A stretch of 64,000 nucleotides of DNA, from contig CAXXSW010000007.1 of NCBI GenBank assembly GCA_963677625.2, positions 496,001-560,000 of the forward strand. Direction: 5' to 3'. The notes under the pieces are model-generated. The model was not told the DNA's origin. It searched no databases and saw only the letters and a program-made list of their open reading frames with translations. This document shows positions 26,078 through 35,427 of the stretch, piece by piece (position 1 is the first letter of the stretch; each line of letters begins with the position of its first letter). The stretch is from UBA1351 sp963677625 (GTDB lineage Bacteria; Bacillota; Clostridia; Lachnospirales; Vallitaleaceae). The translations under genes and the position numbers were made by a program.

Positions 26078-27394
26078 TTAATACATCTCCATAAATTCTC
26101 CATGGGCTTCAATAAGCTCATCACACATTCTTACAATATCATCTAAAGAAAGCTCTGCGGAGGTATGAGGATCCAACATTGCTGCCTGATATATCTTTTT
26201 TCTATCCCCTGTTACTGCTGCCTCAATGGTTAAGAGCTGGGGATTAATATTCGTCCTGTTCATAGCCGCCAATTGAGTCGGTAACTTGCCAATTTGACAT
26301 GGATGAATACCTGATCCATTGACCAGACAGGGCACTTCCACACAAGCTTCTAATGGAAGTTCATCAATGAGTCCTCTATTCAAAACATTTCCACCAATTT
26401 GAATAGGTTCATCATTTACGATAGCTTCCATGATTCTTGATGCATACTCATGGCTTCTTGTATGTTCAACTTTGCCTCCTCCAAGTAAATCATCTTTTCT
26501 TTCTTTCCATCCCTTAATCTGGTTAATACACCGTCTTGGATACTCATCCAGGGGTATGTTAAATTTATCAATCAGCTCAGGATACTTAGATTTTATATAA
26601 TATGGATTGTACTCTGCGTTGTGTTCACTTGATTCAGTACAATAGTATCCAAATTTCTCAATATAGTCATAGCGAACCATATCTGCATGTTTTTCACCTC
26701 TGTTTTTTTCCGCTGCACGTTTTCTAATCTCTGGATAGAGGTCATTTCCATCCTTATCTTCAATAGACAAGAGCCATCCCATATGATTAATACCTGCAAT
26801 CAATTCTTTTCTGCCTTCAAGTTTATCCTCCATATATAGGCCCTTTAACAAGTCTTCCGAGCATATTTGAACGCTATGACAAAGACCAATAGTCTTAACT
26901 TTAGTAAATCGTTGCATATAGCCTGTTAAGATAGCCATGGGGTTGGTGTAATTAAGGAGCCAAGCATGAGGACAAACTTCTTCCATATCCTCAGCAAAAG
27001 CCTTCATCACTGGAATGGTTCTAAGCCCGCGCATAATACCACCAATACCAAGGGTATCTCCTATGGTTTGCCTTAAACCATATTTCTTAGGAATTTCAAA
27101 ATCAATAAGAGTACTTGGTTCGTAACCACCAACTTGAATGGCATTAACAACAAAAGTGGCACCTCTCAGTGCTTCCTTCCTCTCATGGACTCCACAAAAA
27201 ATCTTAAGACTCGCTCTTGACTCATTCTGATTCTTATTAATGGATTCCAAGACAGCCAAGGATTCATTTAAACGCTCCTGATCAATATCATATAGGCAAA
27301 TCTCACTGTCCCATAAAGCCTCACTGCACAATACGTCTCCCAATACATTTTTTGCAAAAACCGTGCTACCGGCACCTAAAAAAGTAATTTTCAT
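26078..27394 (-). CDS. GH4 family NAD-dependent glycosidase, probably alpha-galactosidase
   Basis: A 438-residue GH4 enzyme that uses NAD+ and a divalent metal to cleave glycosides by oxidation, elimination and re-reduction. The dinucleotide-binding N-terminus is KITFLGAGSTVFAKNVLGD. Metal ligands are Cys in GLCHSVQ and His in AGINHMGWLL. ELPLEACVEVPCLVNGSGIHP is characteristic of the MelA/alpha-galactosidase branch, although alpha-glucuronidases are close relatives. It is cytoplasmic. It is divergent from an AraC regulator gene 199 bp away, which probably controls it. Confidence 0.9.
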   Translation of the reverse strand: MKITFLGAGSTVFAKNVLGDVLCSEALWDSEICLYDIDQERLNESLAVLESINKNQNESRASLKIFCGVHERKEALRGATFVVNAIQVGGYEPSTLIDFEIPKKYGLRQTIGDTLGIGGIMRGLRTIPVMKAFAEDMEEVCPHAWLLNYTNPMAILTGYMQRFTKVKTIGLCHSVQICSEDLLKGLYMEDKLEGRKELIAGINHMGWLLSIEDKDGNDLYPEIRKRAAEKNRGEKHADMVRYDYIEKFGYYCTESSEHNAEYNPYYIKSKYPELIDKFNIPLDEYPRRCINQIKGWKERKDDLLGGGKVEHTRSHEYASRIMEAIVNDEPIQIGGNVLNRGLIDELPLEACVEVPCLVNGSGIHPCQIGKLPTQLAAMNRTNINPQLLTIEAAVTGDRKKIYQAAMLDPHTSAELSLDDIVRMCDELIEAHGEFMEMY

Positions 27395-27593
27395 AACATT
27401 ATCTCCTTAAATAAATATTTATTTTATTGTACCAAAGACAGTATTGATGTAATATAAATTATGATGTTACTTTTTTGCTATTATGTTGTTTATTTTCATT
27501 TGGAAATTGCTTTACCAAGTCCGATACGTCGGCTTAGCCAAATAAAATCATCAAAAAGTCTATCCATACATTCTATTTAATAGAGGTGAACCA

Positions 27594-28415
27594 ATGAACG
27601 AACATCAAGAAAAACAAACCCTCTTTCATCAAAAAATATCCCTAGGATTAAATCTAATTTTTTGCGGTTATCAAAACTGTCTCCATAATCATAGCTTTGG
27701 TCCGGCTATAAGACCTCATTATCTTTTTCACTATATTCTTAGCGGTCAGGGAAGCTTGCTAATAAACAAGGCAACTTATTCACTAAAAGCCGGCCAAGGA
27801 TTCATGATTTATCCTGGTGAAACAACAACTTATACAGCTGACAGTGAAAACCCTTGGGAATATGTCTGGCTAGCTTTTGAAGGTCCTGATGCGGATACCC
27901 TTTTGACCAAATGTGGTCTAGAGGCCGGTAATAACTGCTACACCGCTATCAATCACCTACAAGTTGCTGATCTATTCAAGGACCTTATTATAAGCGCAAA
28001 AAAAGAACCATCCAAAGACCTTTTGCACTTATCAAAAGCTTATGCTCTTTTTGATGCCATGTCCGTCAATCAGCCGGACCTTGATGAACAAGCACCTGCA
28101 TCACTGCAAAAAGCTATCCATCTCATCAAGAGCAATTATGCCTATGACCTAAAGGTCTCAGACATTGCACGTGCAGTAGGTTTGGATCGTTCTTATTTAT
28201 ACCGATTATTTATTGAAGGAACCGGAAAATCCATTCAAGAATTTCTTATCTCATACCGACTAAAAGTTGCCAAGCAGATGATGATGGACGGTTCCAGCTT
28301 CATGACTGAGATTGCTTACTCCTGTGGCTTTAAAAGTTCTTCTTCTTTCAGTCGCCATTTTACAAGGCATTTTGGAATAAGCCCTAAGCGCTATCAAAAA
28401 GAATATTGTAAGTAG
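27594..28415 (+). CDS. AraC-family transcriptional regulator
   Basis: A 273-residue regulator with an N-terminal cupin-like sugar-binding domain (about 10-150; HYLFHYILSGQGSLLINKATYSLKAGQGFMIYPG) and two C-terminal helix-turn-helix motifs (VSDIARAVGLDRSYLYRLF and ITEIAYSCGF-type MTEIAYSCGFKSSSSFSRHF). This is the MsmR/RafR-like layout. GAGGTG precedes the ATG. It is divergent from the GH4 glycosidase gene. The intergenic CCGATACGTCGG (27521-27532) is a near-palindrome that could be part of its operator. Confidence 0.9.
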   Translation: MNEHQEKQTLFHQKISLGLNLIFCGYQNCLHNHSFGPAIRPHYLFHYILSGQGSLLINKATYSLKAGQGFMIYPGETTTYTADSENPWEYVWLAFEGPDADTLLTKCGLEAGNNCYTAINHLQVADLFKDLIISAKKEPSKDLLHLSKAYALFDAMSVNQPDLDEQAPASLQKAIHLIKSNYAYDLKVSDIARAVGLDRSYLYRLFIEGTGKSIQEFLISYRLKVAKQMMMDGSSFMTEIAYSCGFKSSSSFSRHFTRHFGISPKRYQKEYCK

Positions 28416-28444
28416 AAAAGTTTCAAGTAGCTAAGCATTTCTCC

Positions 28445-29977
28445 CTATTTAAACAGGTCAAATAACCTATCTAAAAAGCTTTTATCCTCTTCGACAGTCA
28501 CTACTTCATCAACTTTTTCCTCACTTTTTATACCGCCTGTCCTAAAGAAGAACTGTACGGATTCAATATTATTATTCTTGTCTGAAACAAAGGATTCTAA
28601 AGGAGCGTCGTCGCCCATGAAGTTAGCAAGCATATCATCTATTTTTTCCTGCATCTGGTCTTCCATTTCAGAAGTTCCGTCCTTAAATTGTTCAGTACCT
28701 TCTTTATATTCAACCATTCCATCTCTAATAGCTTTTAAAGCTTGTTCAATCTCTAGTGATCCTGAGTAAATATCATCCATGGAACCTGCTAAAAGCGATG
28801 CATTCCAGATATAAGTTTTCATCCCATCTGAAACTTGGGACAAACTTGGTGCCATCATTTCAACCCCATTAATATATGTGGTCATTCCTTCAGTCAGACT
28901 AAATGTCTGCTCCAATTGCATAAGCATTGGTGCAAGGGCTTCATTAGCAGTAAGAATAGCTTCGTAGTTCTCTTTGGTTAAGGTTGGAACTTCCATCCCC
29001 ATAGCAAGCAGTTGACTTTCCACCTGACTCAAAGCAGCTTGTTCAAACTTACTTAAGCCTTGTTTTAATCCCTGACCCTGGTCACTCATAGCTGTCAGAC
29101 CACCTGAAATTTCTTTCAAGCCATCATAAAGAGCTACACCACTATAAGCAAACTCATTAATTCCAGTCTTATATTCTTTCATACCACTTGTCAGCTCAGA
29201 TAAACCATCCGTTAATTGAACCAAGCCATCTTTAAGCTCACCAGCGCCATCATCCAGTTGACTTACCGCGTCTGACAAATCACTTATTTGATCTGTAAAA
29301 GTATCTGTATTGATGTCCATATCGAAAACCATCTTGACTGCATTAATATTAATAGGATCCATCTCCAAGTCCTTAACATAAGCAGAAACTTTTAAATCTG
29401 CTTCATTTCCGGGAAGGATTGTAAATGCAATTTGCCTTTGTCCTGCTGCATCGACAATAGTTGCCCCTTCAGCTTTAATGTGACTGGCTATAGAATTAGA
29501 TAAGGATAGTTGAACCTGAAGAGCATAATGATCAAAGAAATACTCTTTATCAGGATTACCTTGTTTAATCTTAATCTCTATATCCAATTCCCCATTGGCT
29601 CCGGCTAAATCCTCAGCTTTCACTTCTTTTCCATCCAAGCTATAAAACACTTCAAAATTCCAGGGAGCCTGGTCTCCTGACAACGTGCCCTGATAATAAA
29701 AAAGATCTTCGGATGTTGGAATTTCAACAAAGCCATCCCCTATATTTAAGGGGTCTGTAGATGACAGATTTTCTACTTCTGTATAGTTTCCATAATCCAC
29801 ATCATGTCCATGAACACCATTAACGACATACATATAATCTAAGCTTCCATCTTCCTTAAGAACACCATAAACTGACTCTTCTTTATAATTATCAATATCG
29901 ACAGCCTGTATCGAGCTTCCAGCAAAAACTACTACAAGAATCAAAACAAAGGCCACTGTTCGTTTTAAACTACCCAT
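28445..29977 (-). CDS. Exported YhgE-like coiled-coil partner of the MMPL transporter
   Basis: A 510-residue protein with an N-terminal signal/anchor (TVAFVLILVVVFAGSSIQA). A beta-rich region covers about 30-230. A long run of repeated helices (about 235-460) carries the pattern LDDGAGELKDGLVQLTDGL / SGMKEYKTGINEF, as in YhgE/Pip-type proteins. There is no obvious C-terminal membrane segment. It overlaps the MMPL gene by 8 bp, so the products are probably made in step and act together at the cell surface. The exact role is not known; export of lipids or a cell-wall component is a reasonable inference. Confidence 0.75.
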   Translation of the reverse strand: MGSLKRTVAFVLILVVVFAGSSIQAVDIDNYKEESVYGVLKEDGSLDYMYVVNGVHGHDVDYGNYTEVENLSSTDPLNIGDGFVEIPTSEDLFYYQGTLSGDQAPWNFEVFYSLDGKEVKAEDLAGANGELDIEIKIKQGNPDKEYFFDHYALQVQLSLSNSIASHIKAEGATIVDAAGQRQIAFTILPGNEADLKVSAYVKDLEMDPININAVKMVFDMDINTDTFTDQISDLSDAVSQLDDGAGELKDGLVQLTDGLSELTSGMKEYKTGINEFAYSGVALYDGLKEISGGLTAMSDQGQGLKQGLSKFEQAALSQVESQLLAMGMEVPTLTKENYEAILTANEALAPMLMQLEQTFSLTEGMTTYINGVEMMAPSLSQVSDGMKTYIWNASLLAGSMDDIYSGSLEIEQALKAIRDGMVEYKEGTEQFKDGTSEMEDQMQEKIDDMLANFMGDDAPLESFVSDKNNNIESVQFFFRTGGIKSEEKVDEVVTVEEDKSFLDRLFDLFK

Positions 29978-32075
29978 GAAAGGTTTCCTCCTTCTCTAAT
30001 TTCTCTTCATCCGTATGTAAATGATGAAATCCATGTCCAAGTGTTGTATACTGTATCACCTTATCAAATAAAACTAAGAGTGCTGGCAAAACAGCAACAA
30101 CCATAACAAAGGACAAGACTGTACCTCTTCCCAGAAGTAGTCCAAGCTCTTTGATCAATGCCTGTCCTGTTGTAGCTGCTAAGGTAAAGCCAGCCGTCGC
30201 TAAAATCGTTGCAGAGATAAGAACTGCAGCAACATTATTTTTCAGAGCATGCCACATAGCATCATGTTTATCCATTCTTTTTCTTGCATCCAAATACCGA
30301 TGGGTCATAAGAATGGCGTAATCCACCGTTGCCCCCAATTGAACTGTACTTAGAACCAAGTAACCAATAAAACTAATGGTTATACCCGTAAAATAGGGAA
30401 CAGACAGGTTAATCCATATAGCCGATTCAATGGTAAAAATTAAAATCAAAGGAATCGTCAAAGACCTAAAAGTCAACAATAGTACGATAAAAATACCGAT
30501 AACAGCAATCAGATTTATTCTTGACAAATCAACTGCCACAACATTTTTCATGTCATTAAGGGTTGGTGACTGACCAGCTAAATAATATTTATCATAGTAG
30601 TCGGCGGTAATTTTCTTAATTAAATCTACTGCTTTAAAGGATCTATCTCCTTCATTCTCAAGATTGGTATAAAGCATAAGCCTTGCATAAGTCTCAGTGT
30701 AAAAATTATCAACAGCCTCATCTGGAACATAGTCAAGAGGAACTTTTGTTCCGACCATACTTCCATAGGCTACTACTTCTTTCATAAAAGGAAGTTCTTG
30801 AAGCTCTTCAATTAACTCAACCTCTCGTGTTCTTCCCTGTCGTGGAACCATAAGGAGAAGAATTTGACTATTACCAAATATTTCTTCAATCATCTCCTTG
30901 TCTCTTTCAGGTCTAACTTCCTCTGTTTCCATTTCCATCCCGTACTTAAACTTCACGCTAGATTGACCTAGAAAGGCAGGAACAACTAATAGAAGAGACA
31001 GCACAAGCATTGGGATTTTAATTTTTAGAAGCATCCGGCTAAGGCCTCCAGGATGTGGCATAAAATTTTTATGCATCGTTTTATCAATCCACTTATAGAA
31101 GATCAGGGTAACCACCGGCAAGAAGACCATAACACTAATAAAACTTAAAGCGATTCCTTTAAAAAGATTAATCCCTAAGTCTGCTCCAATTCCAAAACGC
31201 ATGAATATCAAAGCAGAAAAGCCAATGATTGTCGTTAATGCACTAGCTGCCACGGTTGGCATAGACTCTTTCATAGCATAGAACATAGCCTCTTCCGGTT
31301 CATAGGTCTTTCGTTTTTCAGTGAAACTATGCAAAAGAAAAATGGCATAGTCCATGGAAACGGCTAACTGAAGTATGGGACTAACCGTCTTGGTAACAAA
31401 GGATATCTCTCCTAAAAAAACATTAGACCCCATATTAATGAGAATAGCTATACCAATAGTTCCCATAAAGAAAATCGGCTCAATCCAGGAGTCAGTTGCA
31501 ATAATCAACATGATGATAATAATAGGTATAAGAATCATCATCGCATTAGCTACTTCACTGACAGCTCCCATTTGTGAACTTGCAGTACCAAGGGCTTCAC
31601 CAGTTAAGGCATTATCCTTACCAATAACTTCATAAACCCCTTCAACAGCTCCTCCCTCCATTCCACTGGTGATTATCAAGGAATATAGGGCTGTTTGGTT
31701 TTTATAATAAGAGTGACTTATGTTCTCGTCTAAGTAAGAACTTGGTACGGAAATCAGTTTTTCTTCACTAACAACATCATCCAACCACATTACTTTTTCA
31801 ACACCATCAATGGCTAGGAGCTTATCTTTCATATCAAGAGCTTCCTGTATAGATACATTCTTGACCATAACAGACAGGTTGGGCATGCCTTGATTAAACT
31901 CTCTTCCCAGAATATCAATAGCCTGAGTCGAATTAGCTTCTTTAGGTAAATAGTCAACCATATTATAGTTTACATCTGTACCTGATAGTAATAATAAGCT
32001 TAGCACAATGGCAATACCAAAAAGTAAAAGAATCGATTTTCGAAACTTAATGATGCCATGAAGTATTGTATTCAT
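29970..32075 (-). CDS. MMPL/RND-family transporter
   Basis: A 701-residue membrane protein with the duplicated RND layout: TM1 near the N-terminus, a large extracytoplasmic loop, five to six TMs, then the same again. It has the MMPL-type GAxxDY element in both halves (AVSMDYAIFLLHSF and GATVDYAILMTHRYLDA) and a paired ATTIIGFSAL/ATAGFTL segment. It probably uses the proton gradient to move lipids or amphiphiles across the membrane. It is divergent from a TetR regulator and coupled to the YhgE-like gene. Confidence 0.9.
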   Translation of the reverse strand: MNTILHGIIKFRKSILLLFGIAIVLSLLLLSGTDVNYNMVDYLPKEANSTQAIDILGREFNQGMPNLSVMVKNVSIQEALDMKDKLLAIDGVEKVMWLDDVVSEEKLISVPSSYLDENISHSYYKNQTALYSLIITSGMEGGAVEGVYEVIGKDNALTGEALGTASSQMGAVSEVANAMMILIPIIIIMLIIATDSWIEPIFFMGTIGIAILINMGSNVFLGEISFVTKTVSPILQLAVSMDYAIFLLHSFTEKRKTYEPEEAMFYAMKESMPTVAASALTTIIGFSALIFMRFGIGADLGINLFKGIALSFISVMVFLPVVTLIFYKWIDKTMHKNFMPHPGGLSRMLLKIKIPMLVLSLLLVVPAFLGQSSVKFKYGMEMETEEVRPERDKEMIEEIFGNSQILLLMVPRQGRTREVELIEELQELPFMKEVVAYGSMVGTKVPLDYVPDEAVDNFYTETYARLMLYTNLENEGDRSFKAVDLIKKITADYYDKYYLAGQSPTLNDMKNVVAVDLSRINLIAVIGIFIVLLLTFRSLTIPLILIFTIESAIWINLSVPYFTGITISFIGYLVLSTVQLGATVDYAILMTHRYLDARKRMDKHDAMWHALKNNVAAVLISATILATAGFTLAATTGQALIKELGLLLGRGTVLSFVMVVAVLPALLVLFDKVIQYTTLGHGFHHLHTDEEKLEKEETFHG

Positions 32076-32137
32076 GTATTGCCTCCTTTTTAAACATTAT
32101 GTATAATAACTGTGACTCTGTATATTTTATAGACTCT

Positions 32138-32155
32138 TTGTTGTAAAATCAACAA
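32138..32155. promoter_or_regulatory. Candidate TetR operator
   Basis: The inverted repeat TTGTTG-TAAAAT-CAACAA lies in the 167-bp divergent region between the MMPL transporter gene and the TetR-family gene. It is also enclosed by a wider GACTC...GAGTC pair. The position is right for repression of both genes by the TetR product. The binding claim is inference. Confidence 0.5.
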
Positions 32156-32242
32156 ACATATGTTTTGAGTCTGGTAATTATACAACAATTCAAGATATTC
32201 TGTTCAATAAACATCAATTTAAATTATATTGGAGGGTATTAC

Positions 32243-32815
32243 ATGTCTAAAAAAGAAGATCGCCGGGTTAAAATGACAAAACTATTACTAAAGGAAAGTC
32301 TTATACACCTAATGGAAAAAAAAGATATCAATAAAATCACCATTACTGAAATCTGCCATGACGCTGATATTAACCGAGCAACTTTTTATGCACATTTCAG
32401 TGATCAATTCAACCTCTTATCCAGTATTGAAGAAGAATATGTAGAAAAAATTATGACCGACTTGAATTATTCAGACCGTGACAAGGAAGACATCAATCAG
32501 TTTATATGGGATATACTTATATTCATCCGTGAAAATGATCGCTTTAGCAAAGTTCTTTTAAGTGACCGAGAAGATATATCCTTTATTAAACGTGTCCTGG
32601 GACTGGTTTATGACCGCTTTTTTGATGATATTGATATTAACACCAAAGAAAAACGTCATCAGGCAGAACTAATCTTTTCATTTGTACTCTTTGGGTGTGT
32701 TGGAATTATTCAAAAATGGATTAGGGAAGGTTATCTGATAGAAGAGAAACAACTGGCTATCCTAATCACAGAGCTAGCCACTTATCCCCGTAGCAATTTA
32801 GGTATAGACTTCTAA
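32243..32815 (+). CDS. TetR-family transcriptional regulator
   Basis: About 190 residues. The N-terminal helix-turn-helix is DINKITITEICHDADINRATFYAHFSDQFNLL, typical of TetR proteins. The C-terminal ligand-binding half resembles the DhaS/TetR_C type. The ATG at 32243 is chosen because GGAGGG lies 6 nt upstream; the frame is open further upstream without such a site. It probably represses the divergent MMPL/YhgE-like operon in response to a small amphiphile. Confidence 0.9.
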   Translation: MSKKEDRRVKMTKLLLKESLIHLMEKKDINKITITEICHDADINRATFYAHFSDQFNLLSSIEEEYVEKIMTDLNYSDRDKEDINQFIWDILIFIRENDRFSKVLLSDREDISFIKRVLGLVYDRFFDDIDINTKEKRHQAELIFSFVLFGCVGIIQKWIREGYLIEEKQLAILITELATYPRSNLGIDF

Positions 32816-32942
32816 ACTATTAATAGGTCTTTTTACTAGAAATATAATTGATATACACTATCGACAATTGTCATAAGCATATTACTGATTAAGACAAACA
32901 ATCGTTGCAAGATAAGCTTACATATTATACACTTAAACTACT

Positions 32943-34055
32943 ATGAAAAAAGAAATATATATTAATCTAACGGACAATTACAAAGCAGTTGCTATAAGTG
33001 ATGTACATGGTCATCTGCAAATTTTCAACTCCCTACTGGATCAATTGAATCTGGATTCCAATGACCATTTGATTATCATTGGTGATTTTATTAATAAGGG
33101 GCCTGAAAGCTTAAAAACCCTTCGACGTATGATAGACTTGTCATCAAGACCGAATACAACCATCTTAAAGGGTAACCATGAATATTTCATTTGTAGGTAT
33201 TTATTTGGTGGTGAATCAGACCTTAATTATTATACCAATGATGAGTTCTTGAACTTTATTATCAACTGGCCTTTTGATTCTATTCTTAAAGATTTCTGTA
33301 AAGACCAGGGACTAAGTCTTGATTCCTTTAAGGATTTCGAATCACTTCGCGCTATGGTTTTTGAACATTATGAAAGTGAAGCTAATTTCATCAATAATCT
33401 ACCTATACTAGCCCACCTAGATGATATGGTTTTTGTTCATGGCGGTTATGATCCGACTTATCATCTCGACATAGACGAAGGGAAATTCCTTAAATTTGAC
33501 GACTTTAATCGACTTAGCGGTGTTCAAGAAAAGACTGTTGTCGTAGGACACTGGCCAACCTCTAACCTCAGGAAGAAACGGAATACAAACCAACCACTTT
33601 TTAATACAGAAAAAAATATCATCTCCATTGACGGTGGCTTGGGAGTCAAGACTTCCGGTGAACTCAACGCTCTAATTATTGAAAAAGAAAATGGTAAAAA
33701 AAATATACATTATATTCAAGAAAATAATTTTACAAAAAAGACCATTAAAGAAGGCTACCTTTTCAACATTGAAGACAAGATATTTGTCAATTATCCACAC
33801 TTTGACCTTGAACTTATTGAAAAAGGTGAATTAATGACCAAATGTCGCCATGTCCATACAGGCAAAGAATTAACAATTTTTAATTCTCTCTTGAACTTTA
33901 CGGGAGACCAACCGAAAGTTATCACCACCTACATCAATCACTTTCTTAATCTTACACCTGGAACTGAAGTCGAACTGGTTATGACCTATGATGATTGCGC
34001 CTTGATTAAGTATGGTAATGAGTTTGGTTGGGTACTTAGTAGACAGCTGGATTAA
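32943..34055 (+). CDS. Calcineurin-like metallophosphoesterase
   Basis: A 370-residue protein with an N-terminal PPP-type phosphatase domain (about 1-245): ISDVHGH, IIGDFINKGP, LKGNHEYF, VHGGYDP and VGHWPT carry the dinuclear metal ligands and catalytic residues. The domain resembles bacterial serine/threonine protein phosphatases and ApaH-like enzymes. The C-terminal ~120 residues are unassigned (beta-rich, with a repeated HVHTGKELTIF-type segment). No strong ribosome binding site is seen before the ATG. It ends convergently with a 4-bp overlap with the Crp/Fnr gene. Confidence 0.82.
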   Translation: MKKEIYINLTDNYKAVAISDVHGHLQIFNSLLDQLNLDSNDHLIIIGDFINKGPESLKTLRRMIDLSSRPNTTILKGNHEYFICRYLFGGESDLNYYTNDEFLNFIINWPFDSILKDFCKDQGLSLDSFKDFESLRAMVFEHYESEANFINNLPILAHLDDMVFVHGGYDPTYHLDIDEGKFLKFDDFNRLSGVQEKTVVVGHWPTSNLRKKRNTNQPLFNTEKNIISIDGGLGVKTSGELNALIIEKENGKKNIHYIQENNFTKKTIKEGYLFNIEDKIFVNYPHFDLELIEKGELMTKCRHVHTGKELTIFNSLLNFTGDQPKVITTYINHFLNLTPGTEVELVMTYDDCALIKYGNEFGWVLSRQLD

Positions 34056-34738
34056 TCAAATCGATACATATCTCCAGCCAATTGATTCATAGCTTCTTTA
34101 TTAAGAATTTCAATCCACTTGCCTTTTTTACGGATAAAACCATCCTCTTCCAGTTCTTTAAAGGTCCGGCTAATATGACGATAGGTAACCCCTAAATGGT
34201 CCGCCACATCTATCATTGATGTAAATAATTTAAAGCTTTCATTCTCTTCCATATGAAGCATTATGTATCCTGCCAGCTTTACTTTTAAAGGCTGGCATAA
34301 ATTCTGCGAACTAATCTGAGTAATATTATTAAGCCTTCTCCCAAGAGAATCAGCTATAAATCTCAAAAAAGGTGGATAGTCATAATATTCTTTTTCTACA
34401 TATTTTCTTGCAAGCCCAATAACAACAAGGTCTGATACCGCTTGGGTATAGGTGCTGTATGTATCCCGTTTAAATAGTTCAAGGTCACCATAAGAATTTG
34501 GAGCCGATTCAACATTGATTAAATATACTTTTCCGTTTTCCTGAGTAGTAAAAACTTTTACCCTTCCTTTAGCTAGAAAAAACATATACTCAAACTCTTG
34601 ATTAGGACGACATAGAAACTCCCCTCGTTCTAGGCTAAAAAGTCTAGCTTCCTGCCTCCATCCATCTTTAAAGATATCATCATACTCATATGTCTTGGCG
34701 TATTTGTCCAACAATTTTTCAGTTTCTAATTTCTTCAT
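34052..34738 (-). CDS. Crp/Fnr-family regulator, YeiL-like
   Basis: About 228 residues: a cyclic-nucleotide-binding-type beta-barrel (about 30-130, FSLERGEFLCRPNQEFEYMFFLAKGRVKVF) followed by a winged helix (SMIDVADHLGVTYRHISRTFKELEEDGFIRKKGKWIEIL). The Fnr cluster cysteines are absent. The start is uncertain: ATG at 34738 or in-frame GTG at 34759, and neither has a ribosome binding site. A short out-of-frame ORF with a good site overlaps the start (see findings). A 24-bp palindrome upstream is a candidate operator. The neighbouring divergent YdcZ pair is its likely target. Confidence 0.85.
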   Translation of the reverse strand: MKKLETEKLLDKYAKTYEYDDIFKDGWRQEARLFSLERGEFLCRPNQEFEYMFFLAKGRVKVFTTQENGKVYLINVESAPNSYGDLELFKRDTYSTYTQAVSDLVVIGLARKYVEKEYYDYPPFLRFIADSLGRRLNNITQISSQNLCQPLKVKLAGYIMLHMEENESFKLFTSMIDVADHLGVTYRHISRTFKELEEDGFIRKKGKWIEILNKEAMNQLAGDMYRFD

Positions 34739-34826
34739 AAATTTTACTAACTTTATCACAACAAAATCTTATCATGATCTTTTCTCCTTCTTTACATCCA
34801 TGCTAAAGTATTCTTATTAATTTCAA

Positions 34827-34850
34827 AAAACAGGACATATGTCATGTTTT
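34827..34850. promoter_or_regulatory. 24-bp palindrome, candidate Crp/Fnr operator
   Basis: AAAACA-G-GACATATGTC-A-TGTTTT is symmetrical except for one position per half. It lies in the divergent gap between the YeiL-like regulator gene and the transporter pair. Two further TATCATGAT palindromic copies flank it (about 34770-34779 and 34860-34869). Autoregulation and control of the transporter pair are inferred. Confidence 0.55.
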
Positions 34851-34949
34851 ATTCCATTATATCATGATAAGCTCATATTAACACTATTTCTTGTAGCCTA
34901 TCACTTATATATAGGCAAAGATAAAGCTATTTCCAGAAAGGAACTCCAA

Positions 34950-35372
34950 ATGTATAGAAGCCTAGGCGCACTTAACGGCATGGTTATCGCCATAATGATT
35001 TATAGCAATAGTCTCATGATGACAGCTATTGGCAATACACCTTCCCTTATGTTAAATCACATGATTGGTTTTATAACCATACTTACAGTTATACTTCTGA
35101 CTAAGGAAGAATGGAAATCAATAAAAGGAATTAATCTTATCTATCTGGCAGGTGGTGTAACAGGATTAATATCCGTATATTTTACCAATATTGCCTTTGT
35201 CACCTTGGGTGCAACCCTAACCTTAATGCTAAGCATGATTGGTCGCATCGTTACCTCTTCTGTCATAGATCATTTTGGTCTTATGGGAATGAAGAAATAT
35301 CCATTTAGACCCATCAAGCTTATCGGTATCTTTTTTATGGCAATAGGTTTAGTTTTTATTATCATGGGATAG
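34950..35372 (+). CDS. YdcZ/DUF606-type membrane transporter, first of a pair
   Basis: A membrane protein of about 140 residues with five predicted helices, of the DMT superfamily YdcZ (DUF606) group. It shows SLGALNGMVIAIMIYSNSLM at the N-terminus and FTNIAFVTLGATLTLMLSMIGRIVTSSVIDHFGL. The ATG at 34950 is preceded by AGAAAGGA. The frame upstream to 34839 lacks membrane character and a ribosome binding site. Members often come as two adjacent half-size genes forming a heterodimer, as here. The substrate is unknown. Confidence 0.85.
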   Translation: MYRSLGALNGMVIAIMIYSNSLMMTAIGNTPSLMLNHMIGFITILTVILLTKEEWKSIKGINLIYLAGGVTGLISVYFTNIAFVTLGATLTLMLSMIGRIVTSSVIDHFGLMGMKKYPFRPIKLIGIFFMAIGLVFIIMG

Positions 35373-35427
35373 ATAGAAATGAGGCAAGTTCACAATCAAA
35401 ATCACCTATTTTTTGAAAGGATATTCT

